From assembly GCA_934202095.1 (NCBI GenBank), contig CAKPXN010000006.1:1-48861 (forward strand): 48,861 nucleotides of DNA. The letters run 5' to 3'. The notes under the pieces are model-generated. The model did no database searches, was not told the DNA's origin, and worked only from the letters and a program-made list of their open reading frames with translations. The position numbers and the translations under genes are program-made. Positions 24,805 through 32,113 of the stretch are shown one piece after another (position 1 is the first letter of the stretch; every line of letters begins with the position of its first letter). The stretch comes from an uncultured Veillonella sp. Lineage in GTDB: Bacteria; Bacillota; Negativicutes; Veillonellales; Veillonellaceae.

Positions 24805-25035
24805 AATAACTCTCCCTCTAGCCCACACGGTCTCAGTCAAACACAACATATCTTTATAGATTTCCAGTTATGGACCTTTATAAATAGAGATACATCCTGA
24901 CAAAACTATACAGCTATTATTATAAGAGTTACTTATTTTTACGTCAATGATATATTTTCATTTTATTTTCATCTATTTTAAAAGCATTCATATCATGCCT
25001 TTCTACTTCTTCACGAACAAGATTCAAGAAAATAA

Positions 25036-25080
25036 GCACAACCATATTAGCATAAGTATACTATGCAAATAAGATTGTGC
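25036..25080. repeat. GCACAACC hairpin repeat, copy 3
   Basis: GCACAACCATATTAGCATA ... TATGCAAATAAGATTGTGC, followed at 25098-25128 by CGTATTTAACGATATATAA, which resembles the toxin-antitoxin antitoxin promoter. It sits downstream of the DASS transporter gene. Confidence 0.7.
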
Positions 25081-25097
25081 CTATTATTTGTTATTCA

Positions 25098-25128
25098 TTC
25101 GTATTTAACGATATATAATTTTATCTAC
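25098..25128 (+). other. Remnant of a type I toxin-antitoxin promoter region
   Basis: CGTATTTAACGATATATAATTTTATCTA corresponds to CGTATTTGACGATATATATAATTCTATCTA at 20685-20714, with the -35 decayed from TTGACG to TTAACG. Nothing of the RNA or toxin follows; the next bases are the end of the DASS gene. Confidence 0.55.
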
Positions 25129-25131
25129 AAA

Positions 25132-26541
25132 TTACCATAATCCAACGACATGCCACCAAGCACCGCCGATGCCTAGCCAAATTACCATATTAACAGTGGT
25201 AATAATAAAACCTAATTTCCACCATTCGCCTTGTGTAACATAACCAGCACCGAACAAAATAGGTGCTGCACCACCGCCGTAATGAGTAAGCGGAATCATA
25301 AGATTAGATAAAGCACCTAGGGCAATGCCCGCTAACAATGGAGGAGTACCAACAACGACAGCAACGGATAAGAATGCTGCATACATGGCACCAATATGTG
25401 CAGATACACTGGCAAATGCATAGTGTGAATACACATAGATGAGACATAGTAAACCAAATGCAACAGTCCAAGACAAGCCCGCATCAAGAATCATAGCACC
25501 CGCCATATTGGAAACATAACCAATGAACCCAGATTTTGCAAGAGCTCCGGCAAGAGTAATCAATGATCCCATCCAGAACATGGTATCCCAAGCACCTTTT
25601 TCTTGGAGTACATCGGACCAAGATAAGGTATTAGTTAATAACAAGACCATAACTGCTAGCATCCCTACACCAGTAGCATTCATATGTGTAAATTGAGATG
25701 TAGCCCATAGTGCTAAGGCGCCCACAAATACAGCTAATACAATTTTTTCAGCCCTAGTCATAGGTCCCATGTTAACGAGTTCATCTTTAGCCATTTGTTG
25801 AGCATGAGGCATCTCATGAATAGTAGGCGAATATAGTTTATACAGCAAATATGGCATTACAATAAGAGAAATAAGCCCAGGAACAATAGCTGCAATAGCC
25901 CAACTGCCCCAAGAGATATGGATGCCCGCTGTCTTCTCTGCCAACTCAACAACCAATGGATTACCCGCCATAGCCGTCATGAACATAGCACATGTAATTG
26001 CATTAGCTTGGTATTCAATCTGCATAATATAAGCACCAAATTTTCGTGCTGTAGGGCCTGGTTCAGATCCTAATGCCGATGATAAGCTTTGTATAATCGG
26101 ATATATGATACCACCCGCTCTAGCTGTACTAGATGGCGTAGCAGGTGAAATAATAAAATCACTCAATGTGATGGCATAACCAATCGTTAACGAAGACTTG
26201 CCAATGAGCTTAATAATAATATAGGCAATACGCTTTCCTAGCCCGCTATTAATGAAAGCACGAGCTAATAAGAACGCACAAATAATCAACCATATTGTAC
26301 TATTCCCAAAGCCCGATATAGCTGTATTAACAGATATAACGCCTAAGAGAGCACCAGTCGTAATACCACAAAAAGCAACAGCACCAATAGGTATCGGTTG
26401 TAGTATAAATCCAGCAATCGTACCTACAAATAATGCAAATAAGTGCCACGCATTAAGATTAATTGCATCAGGTGGCGGTATAAACCAAATAATAAGACCT
26501 ATAATCAGTACGATTAATAATCTATTCCATTTCACAGTCAT
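25132..26541 (-). CDS. DASS/SLC13-family anion transporter (CitT-like)
   Basis: A 469-residue membrane protein with about 12-13 hydrophobic segments. SPATPSSTARAGGI near 133-146 and GLSWTVAF...YFASVSAHIGAMY-type strands followed by LTHYGGGAAPILFGAGY near the end are the two substrate-binding loops of the divalent-anion:Na+ symporter (DASS) family. The branch with SPATPSSTAR covers citrate and tartrate/succinate antiporters. AAGGAG is eight bases before the ATG. It lies 54 bases downstream of the lyase gene and both are probably transcribed together, so its substrate is likely a dicarboxylate acted on by that lyase. Confidence 0.9.
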   Translation of the reverse strand: MTVKWNRLLIVLIIGLIIWFIPPPDAINLNAWHLFALFVGTIAGFILQPIPIGAVAFCGITTGALLGVISVNTAISGFGNSTIWLIICAFLLARAFINSGLGKRIAYIIIKLIGKSSLTIGYAITLSDFIISPATPSSTARAGGIIYPIIQSLSSALGSEPGPTARKFGAYIMQIEYQANAITCAMFMTAMAGNPLVVELAEKTAGIHISWGSWAIAAIVPGLISLIVMPYLLYKLYSPTIHEMPHAQQMAKDELVNMGPMTRAEKIVLAVFVGALALWATSQFTHMNATGVGMLAVMVLLLTNTLSWSDVLQEKGAWDTMFWMGSLITLAGALAKSGFIGYVSNMAGAMILDAGLSWTVAFGLLCLIYVYSHYAFASVSAHIGAMYAAFLSVAVVVGTPPLLAGIALGALSNLMIPLTHYGGGAAPILFGAGYVTQGEWWKLGFIITTVNMVIWLGIGGAWWHVVGLW

Positions 26542-26557
26542 ACTATCGACTCCTTAC

Positions 26558-26587
26558 ATACTAGGGCCCTTAATCGGGCCCTAGTAT
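26558..26587. terminator. Hairpin between lyase and DASS genes
   Basis: ATACTAGGGCCC pairs exactly with GGGCCCTAGTAT around a 6-base loop, without a T-run. It may stabilise or partly end the lyase transcript. Confidence 0.6.
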
Positions 26588-26595
26588 AAATAACC

Positions 26596-27939
26596 TTATT
26601 TATATTTTTCTAATACGCGATCAGCAAATTGTGTTGCTAAACCGATATAGTTATGAGGGTCCAACATATAGTCGATTTCTGCTTCTGTGAAAGCTTCTTT
26701 TACTTCAAGCTCAGCTAATAAAGCATCTTTCATTTGGGCTTCTTCTTCGTACGCTTTCATACATGTACGGTACACGATAGAATGTGCAGTCATACGGCCC
26801 AAACGTGGTGCCAAGTGCATCATGATGCATTCACTCATCATTAAGCCACGTAGTTTGTATAGATTTTGTTCCATATGTTTTGGATACACAATAAGATGTT
26901 CTAGTACGTCTTTAGATTTTTCTAAAGCGGCAGCCAATAACTCACATGCTCTTGGAATGGATTCCCATTCTGTTAATAAGCAGCCCCAGTCGCGTTCGTT
27001 TTCACAAATCATCGCTTCTGCAATACCGGGAGCAATAGTACGAACACTGCGGCAAACAGCAATAATGTTTTCTAATACTTGCGGATTACGTTTATGAGGC
27101 ATAGTAGAGGAACCAACTTTACCCATGAAGAAAGGTTCTTCTAACTCAAGAATTTCTGTACGTTGTAAGCTTAAAATCTCATGAGCAATGCGGCCCAATG
27201 TGCCTGCACATAGAGCTAGTGTACTAGCAAATTCTGCTTGGCTATCACGTGCAACATGCCAAGAAATCGTTGGCTGCTCTAGTTCAAGGATTTCCATCAT
27301 GCGTTTTTGGGTTTCCAAACCTTTTTCGGGTTGTGATGCCAATGTACCTACGGCACCAGACATTTGACCTACAAATACGCGTTTTTCACTCTCTTCTAAC
27401 CGTTGAATATCGCGGCCTAGTTCATCTGCCCACACAGCAACTTTATAGCCCAATGTAATTGGCAATGCATGGATAACATGAGTACGACCACACATGATTG
27501 TATCCTTATATTTTTTTACAAGATTGAGCACATGTTGTTGGCACAACTTCATATCACGCAAAATAATTTGATAGGCTTCTTTTTCTTGCAAGATAAGACC
27601 CGTATCAACAATATCTTGGCTTGTAGCGCCCCAGTGAACATATTCACCTGCATTGTCTGGCAAAATTTCTTTGAAAGCTTTCAACAACGGAACAATGGTT
27701 ATAGAGGATTTATAAAATTCACCGATTTCTTCAATATTAAGAGACTTTGCATCAGCATATTTAACAATATCTTCTGCTTGCGTTTTAGGAATCACACCAA
27801 GTTCACCTTGTGCTTGTGCGAGAGCAGCCTCTGTATCTAACCATTTTTGTACGAGATTTAAATCACTAAATACTTGTCTCATTTCATCAGTACTGAATAA
27901 TGCACCAAATACTTTACTATCAATAACTGTACTTGCCAT
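26596..27939 (-). CDS. Lyase class I (adenylosuccinate / CMLE) superfamily enzyme
   Basis: A 447-residue protein of the fumarase/aspartase superfamily. The three conserved regions are present: HWGATSQDI (102-110), GRTHVIHALP (151-160) and the signature loop GSSTMPHKRNP (276-286), in which the catalytic serine lies. Closest in appearance are adenylosuccinate lyase and 3-carboxymuconate cycloisomerase-type members. The normal purB position (next to purine genes) is absent, and the partners are a DASS anion transporter and a LysR gene, so it more probably splits an imported N-substituted or carboxylated succinate (inference). AAGGAG is six bases before the ATG. Confidence 0.88.
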   Translation of the reverse strand: MASTVIDSKVFGALFSTDEMRQVFSDLNLVQKWLDTEAALAQAQGELGVIPKTQAEDIVKYADAKSLNIEEIGEFYKSSITIVPLLKAFKEILPDNAGEYVHWGATSQDIVDTGLILQEKEAYQIILRDMKLCQQHVLNLVKKYKDTIMCGRTHVIHALPITLGYKVAVWADELGRDIQRLEESEKRVFVGQMSGAVGTLASQPEKGLETQKRMMEILELEQPTISWHVARDSQAEFASTLALCAGTLGRIAHEILSLQRTEILELEEPFFMGKVGSSTMPHKRNPQVLENIIAVCRSVRTIAPGIAEAMICENERDWGCLLTEWESIPRACELLAAALEKSKDVLEHLIVYPKHMEQNLYKLRGLMMSECIMMHLAPRLGRMTAHSIVYRTCMKAYEEEAQMKDALLAELEVKEAFTEAEIDYMLDPHNYIGLATQFADRVLEKYK

Positions 27940-28063
27940 AATAAGCTCCTTTTATTAACAAAATGACTGTTGTATTTCTTGCTTTCATAATAAACAATTT
28001 GAAAGAAAATAGAAAATACACATCATTTATCATTTCATAAGCCAAATTTATACTAACCAAATG

Positions 28064-28118
28064 ATAGGTATGGCGCGTCGAAAGATAATTGACTAGTAAT
28101 ATACGACTTACCTATAAT
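28064..28118. promoter_or_regulatory. Divergent promoter region of the lyase and LysR genes
   Basis: Plus-strand TTGACT (28089-28094), 18 bases, TATAAT (28113-28118), 50 bases before the LysR start. ATAGGTA (28064-28070) and TACCTAT (28109-28115) form an inverted repeat spanning the region, a candidate LysR binding site. Confidence 0.6.
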
Positions 28119-28167
28119 AAATACATATACATGTCCGTAATTTTCTTTCATCAACAAGGGGACTCAC

Positions 28168-29055
28168 ATGGAACTACGCCAAATGGAATACTTTCTAATG
28201 GTATGTGAAGTAAGTAGTTTTACAAGAGCTGCTGAAAGGTTATATGTATCGCAACCAGCCGTGACTAGTGCAATAAAAGCATTGGAAGATGAGTTAGGTA
28301 TTCAACTGTTTGATCGTTCACAACGGCAAGCCACCCTAACCAATGAGGGGCAGATTTTTTATAAGCATATACAACATGTTATGCATGGTGTAACGCAAAC
28401 ATTATCTGAAATCGATAATTTGAAGAAGCTCAATTCAGGCACTATAAATCTAGGTATAACAGCTTTGGCCAGTATGGCTCCATTACCTCAGATAATAGCG
28501 GAGTTCAAAGCTACTTATCCTGAAATACAGATCTATTTAACTGAAGGAAATAGTGAAGTATTACAAAATCAGTTAATTCAGGAATCCATTGATCTAGCCG
28601 TTATCTTCGCAAATACACAATTATCCAATATTAGTTATATACCGTTACCTAAAGATGAATTGGTTGTATGCGTAAATGGCTCTCACCATTTAGCAAAAAA
28701 GAAAAAACTCACGCTTTCAGATATCGTCCAAGAAAAACTCATCATCCTCAAACAAGGATGCCAATATCGCCAAATACTAATAGAAAACTTCGAAAAATCA
28801 GGAACACTTCCAGAAATACAATTTGAAACTGACCAAATTGATACGATTAAATCACTATTAATCCATTCAAATGCGGTTTCAATATTACCGAAAATGCTAT
28901 GTTTCGGTGATCCAAAGTTAACTGTTATACCGCTTTCAAAAGCAATCGAAATTCAACCATATCTTACGTATAAAGAAAACCGCATACTTTCGCATGCGGC
29001 TAAAGCATTTATTGATAAAACACAAGATTTTCTAGGAGAACAGCATGAAGCCTAA
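28168..29055 (+). CDS. LysR-family transcriptional regulator
   Basis: A 295-residue regulator. Residues 1-60 form the LysR winged helix-turn-helix (MELRQMEYFLMVCEVSSFTRAAERLYVSQPAVTSAIKALE, in full beyond what is shown here, followed by LGIQLFDRSQRQATLT). Residues 90-290 form the effector domain (GITALASMAPLPQIIAEF, DLAVIFANTQLSN, YIPLPKDELVVCV). It is transcribed divergently from the lyase-DASS operon and shares its promoter spacer, so it most likely activates that operon in response to the transported acid. AGGGGA precedes the ATG. Confidence 0.93.
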   Translation: MELRQMEYFLMVCEVSSFTRAAERLYVSQPAVTSAIKALEDELGIQLFDRSQRQATLTNEGQIFYKHIQHVMHGVTQTLSEIDNLKKLNSGTINLGITALASMAPLPQIIAEFKATYPEIQIYLTEGNSEVLQNQLIQESIDLAVIFANTQLSNISYIPLPKDELVVCVNGSHHLAKKKKLTLSDIVQEKLIILKQGCQYRQILIENFEKSGTLPEIQFETDQIDTIKSLLIHSNAVSILPKMLCFGDPKLTVIPLSKAIEIQPYLTYKENRILSHAAKAFIDKTQDFLGEQHEA

Positions 29056-29809
29056 TATAATTGCTATTGGTAGCTCACCGGTCATCACAAATGAAATTTC
29101 GCATTTGTGGAATACCTTAGTTGATGGTGCATTTCCTATCCAACAGGTACTAACATCAGATATTCCCTATCCAGATGCTGATATTTATATCTGTGCCCCA
29201 TCTCAGTATGAGCTCGTAAAAAATATACCGAACGAAAAATTATATACTGTTGAATTAGTTCCAACTAGCTCATTCTTCTTACAAATTGGTGCAATTCCAA
29301 AAGGTTCTGATATATACCTTTTCAATAACCAGCACACATATATAGATTCGCTTATCGCCTATTGTCAAAAACTAGGTCTAACTGACTATCAGTATATACC
29401 GATTACCTTTGATGAGGAGCCTCATGATACGATAATCACTAAACTAACAAATGCACAGTATATTATTGGCGTTGATAAATTTATTGAATCTGAATTAGAG
29501 GAAGGATTGTTCTCCTCTTATGTGAAAAAGGATCGTATTTCTTTATTGAAAGCTAAACGTACACTTGCCTTTAAGGATATATGCAAAGTACTAAGTGCTA
29601 TAGCCAACTACTATATACATCAAGATATGTCTGCTAATGAAATACAGCTTATCACTAGCAAGATTAGAGATATAACAATACAAGCACTTGCTAGTCAAGC
29701 AGACTTACGTGGATCCTTAGATTCAACATCAATAGAACAAAATAATAAGCCAAAAGATACACTCAAAAAGCTACAACAACTATTACAAGAAATTAGTCTA
29801 GAGCAATAA
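29045..29809 (+). CDS. Unknown protein overlapping the LysR gene
   Basis: A 254-residue protein starting 11 bases inside the 3' end of the LysR gene, with AGGAG six bases before its ATG. The fold looks alpha/beta: DADIYICAPSQYELV, VELVPTSSFFLQIGAI, IIGVDKFIESELEEG, then a helical C-terminal third (KDICKVLSAIANYYIHQDMSANEIQLITSKI). There is no helix-turn-helix, signal or membrane segment. The alternation of strand and helix recalls periplasmic-binding-like sensor domains such as the PrpR N-terminus, but that is a weak resemblance. Translational coupling suggests it acts with the LysR protein, perhaps as a ligand-binding partner. Confidence 0.7.
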   Translation: MKPNIIAIGSSPVITNEISHLWNTLVDGAFPIQQVLTSDIPYPDADIYICAPSQYELVKNIPNEKLYTVELVPTSSFFLQIGAIPKGSDIYLFNNQHTYIDSLIAYCQKLGLTDYQYIPITFDEEPHDTIITKLTNAQYIIGVDKFIESELEEGLFSSYVKKDRISLLKAKRTLAFKDICKVLSAIANYYIHQDMSANEIQLITSKIRDITIQALASQADLRGSLDSTSIEQNNKPKDTLKKLQQLLQEISLEQ

Positions 29810-29846
29810 TATATATATATAATTTAAAAACTATAAAAACTAAAAT

Positions 29847-29886
29847 AGGACATCAGATATCTAGTTACCTAAATATCTGATGTCCT
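29847..29886. terminator. Terminator between convergent genes
   Basis: AGGACATCAGATAT pairs exactly with ATATCTGATGTCCT, with TTTATTTATTTTT beyond, ending the LysR operon and the secreted-protein pair. Confidence 0.85.
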
Positions 29887-29890
29887 TTAT

Positions 29891-30445
29891 TTATTTTTCC
29901 ACTATATCATCGAATTGTACGCCATACGCACGTTCATACAAACGGTTCGCCAAGAGGTATCCTGCGAATCCAAAGTCTACAGGGGCCGTTGCCATTCGTC
30001 TGTGTATTGCTTCACGTTGCGTATCATACCGGTTTCCATCTATATGATACTCTTTAAAATCAATAATACTAGAAGCAATCCCTGAATTCTTTTGTTTAGA
30101 CAACCATAGATCTTTATACGATGCTAATTGATGGGCATCCAATTTCTTAATTAGATTAGCAAAGGACTGCTTTGTATTAAAGGTGTATAGAACCTGCTTT
30201 TCCTGAATTATATCTCCAGCAGGCATGAGCACATACTGTGTGAGGGCAATTTGCTTAGTTCCATTCGGTCCGTTAGAGGCCTTGATAGAATCCTTATCTA
30301 TATAGGTGCCATCACCATTGCCGCTTTCACCAAAGCCATGAAGCATTTCAAAACGGCTCGTGTTTTGTAGTTCTTGCATGGACATGCTGTGTGCGGGCAC
30401 CACACAAGACAGCGCTAATGCCATTGCTATATATAGTACTTTCAT
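29891..30445 (-). CDS. Secreted protein, paralogue of the next gene
   Basis: A 184-residue protein with signal peptide MKVLYIAMALALS... cleaved near AHS-MSM. I chose the second ATG (30443-30445), six bases after GAGG; earlier ATGs lie four and twelve bases upstream. The mature sequence (SMQELQNTSRFEMLHGFG, TYIDKDSIKASN, DDIVEK at the end) aligns with the adjacent gene (SIQELKSSPQFKVMYEVS, WYLDTKSIEVLE, EDVVVK at the end), so the two arose by duplication. Both share a Tyr-x-Asp-x-x-Ser-Ile strand also seen in the secreted proteins at 44588 and 46566. Likely periplasmic; function unknown. Confidence 0.75.
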   Translation of the reverse strand: MKVLYIAMALALSCVVPAHSMSMQELQNTSRFEMLHGFGESGNGDGTYIDKDSIKASNGPNGTKQIALTQYVLMPAGDIIQEKQVLYTFNTKQSFANLIKKLDAHQLASYKDLWLSKQKNSGIASSIIDFKEYHIDGNRYDTQREAIHRRMATAPVDFGFAGYLLANRLYERAYGVQFDDIVEK

Positions 30446-30453
30446 CATGGACC

Positions 30454-31020
30454 TCATTTCACTACCACATCCTCAAAATGCATACGATACGCTTCATAGA
30501 ATAAAGTATCTGCTATATCATAGCGTGTTGTATTAGGCGCCGTACGCACAATAGCACGAGTCGAGGATTTGACCTGAATCGACAGGGACTGACCGTCAAA
30601 AGAAAATACACCTATTGGTTCCTCAGTACCCGTCATACCGGTTTTCGTCTGTGCCGCATCAATAACCGTCGTAAACGAAACACCCGCTTGTTTCGCGCGA
30701 TATACCTGACTTGCCAGCGACAAACGAGTATCATAGGACACAATCCAAGAATCACTATAAATAACGTTTTTACGCGGCGATTGGTATGCATTATATACCG
30801 TGGCTTTAATTTTATACATAGGTGGTGCATACTCTAATACCTCTATGGATTTCGTATCTAAATACCATATAGTATGCTCATCTGCATTAGGAACATCAGG
30901 ACTTACCTCATACATCACCTTAAACTGTGGTGACGACTTGAGTTCCTGTATCGATATCGCTTGGCTAGGTATCGTGAAAGCTAGCACTACTACTAACATT
31001 ATAAAAATACGTTTTAACAT
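30454..31020 (-). CDS. Secreted protein, paralogue of the downstream gene
   Basis: A 188-residue protein with a Sec signal (MLKRIFIMLVVVLAFTIPSQA) and AGGAG seven bases before the ATG. Mature part: ISIQELKSSPQFKVMY, then HTIWYLDTKSIEVLE, a long beta-rich region and FYEAYRMHFEDVVVK. It is followed directly by its paralogue, the stop of this gene overlapping the frame of the first ATGs downstream, so the pair is one operon. Function unknown. Confidence 0.75.
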   Translation of the reverse strand: MLKRIFIMLVVVLAFTIPSQAISIQELKSSPQFKVMYEVSPDVPNADEHTIWYLDTKSIEVLEYAPPMYKIKATVYNAYQSPRKNVIYSDSWIVSYDTRLSLASQVYRAKQAGVSFTTVIDAAQTKTGMTGTEEPIGVFSFDGQSLSIQVKSSTRAIVRTAPNTTRYDIADTLFYEAYRMHFEDVVVK

Positions 31021-31044
31021 AAGACTCTCCTAAGCCCTCATACA

Positions 31045-31632
31045 CTATAACAAATAAGGTAATAAGTTATATTCTTTTACATCACTGAGCACATTACTAT
31101 TTCCATGACGATCACGTTGGTACCGAATCAATACGACTTGGTTTGTATACTTATTGAACACAAAGGATAAGCCTTCATTGTGATAACCTACGTATTCGCC
31201 CACATAGTACCCTGTATATGTATCATATCCATGATAGATGTCTCCATATGGTTCGGCTGGTCGTCCCCATTCAGTATCATCAAGAAGCGGCCCATAAAGA
31301 GATTCGACTTCGCTTCGCGTCATACCTACCATGGCCCCTTTATTAGTAGCGTAGCCTGATTTTGTAATATATATCATACTCGGTGGTGTCCTATAATCCC
31401 ATAATGAAATAATAACTGATTGGTCAGAAGAGATGTACATATCATGACTAGAGTAGCGATGATCCGCTAGCCATAAGGAATAATGGTAATAGTTCAAATA
31501 AGAGTATATATCCGAATTAGATTCTAATCCAGCTAAGACGCCTGCATCATCAGTTTTGGCAAACACAGTTTGCCCTATACAACCAATGATAAGAATAGAA
31601 CTTAATAAGAGTTTTACAAGCAAATGTTTCAA
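31045..31632 (-). CDS. Secreted protein or lipoprotein with BamE-like motif
   Basis: A 195-residue protein. AGAGG lies eight bases before a TTG (31630-31632), my preferred start; a GTG at 31641 abuts the ribosome site. The N-terminus KHLLVKLLLSSILIIGC is either a lipoprotein signal (IIGC box) or a signal peptide cleaved at VFA-KTD. The mature part is Tyr-rich (SYLNYYHYSLW, YDTYTGYYVGEYVGYH) and contains VGMTRSEVESLYGP, a motif like those of SmpA/BamE-type and other small envelope proteins. It heads the same strand as the paralogue pair downstream. Confidence 0.7.
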   Translation of the reverse strand: MKHLLVKLLLSSILIIGCIGQTVFAKTDDAGVLAGLESNSDIYSYLNYYHYSLWLADHRYSSHDMYISSDQSVIISLWDYRTPPSMIYITKSGYATNKGAMVGMTRSEVESLYGPLLDDTEWGRPAEPYGDIYHGYDTYTGYYVGEYVGYHNEGLSFVFNKYTNQVVLIRYQRDRHGNSNVLSDVKEYNLLPYLL

Positions 31633-31691
31633 TAGACTCACCTCTTAGAGATTATAGCAATACGCACTGTATCTCACCCATTCATCTTAAT

Positions 31692-31720
31692 TTGACGATA
31701 TATCATAACCTTATTATAAT
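31692..31720 (+). promoter_or_regulatory. Promoter of antitoxin RNA, copy B
   Basis: TTGACG (31692-31697), 17 bases, TATAAT (31715-31720). Confidence 0.8.
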
Positions 31721-31726
31721 ATAAGA

Positions 31727-31832
31727 AGATAGCTAGACGAGTCGTAACGTCAGGCTCATCTCGAAAATTAATTTACTTAGGAAATGGCCTTTTCGTTTAT
31801 CTAGCTACCAAGCGGTAACGGAGGGCTATTTG
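31727..31832 (+). ncRNA. Predicted antitoxin RNA, type I toxin-antitoxin copy B
   Basis: Begins GATAGCTAGACGAG and ends at the hairpin GAAATGGCCTTTTC against GGAGGGCTATTTGC. It is complementary to the 3' end of the toxin gene opposite. Highly similar to copies A and D. Confidence 0.65.
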
Positions 31833-31927
31833 CTTTTTGTAAGACAAATAAGCGCTATTAACGCCCCAAAGGCAATAACCACGGTCATCACCTGTAATAG
31901 GAGCATAATGATTTCATAATCACTCAT
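31826..31927 (-). CDS. Putative holin-like toxin peptide, copy B
   Basis: A 33-residue peptide beginning MSDYEIIMLLLQVM and ending ALICLTKSK, with a single hydrophobic segment; a GGGAGGGG ribosome site precedes the ATG by nine bases. Promoter: TTGTTT (32012-32017), 17 bases, TATAAT (31989-31994). The peptide matches copy D except for its last few residues. It fits Hol_Tox membrane toxins; toxicity is inferred from the family. Confidence 0.75.
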   Translation of the reverse strand: MSDYEIIMLLLQVMTVVIAFGALIALICLTKSK

Positions 31928-31988
31928 AGGCTTACCCCTCCCTTCAAAAACGAAGAGAGGCCCAACCTCGTCTAACTATCTTAGGCTT

Positions 31989-32017
31989 ATTATATAGCAA
32001 ACAAACATACGAAACAA
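31989..32017 (-). promoter_or_regulatory. Promoter of toxin mRNA, copy B
   Basis: Minus-strand TTGTTT (32012-32017), 17 bases, TATAAT (31989-31994). Confidence 0.75.
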
Positions 32018-32046
32018 TAAGCATCGTATTATCGGAATATACAGAT

Positions 32047-32080
32047 ATAGCCAGCGCCTCATAATTGAGATGCTGGCTAT
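32047..32080. terminator. Terminator of the 807-residue protein gene
   Basis: ATAGCCAGC ... CTCA-TAAT-TGAG ... GCTGGCTAT, followed by TTTT on the plus strand; it is 33 bases downstream of the stop codon on the minus strand. Confidence 0.7.
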
Positions 32081-32113
32081 TTTCATGCATATATACTATT
32101 CAAACAACATTAT

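Noticed and set aside
26596..27939. Calling the lyase PurB
   Set aside because: Superfamily motifs fit several enzymes, and the transporter and LysR neighbours argue for a catabolic role; without a search of the rest of the genome the name is not justified.
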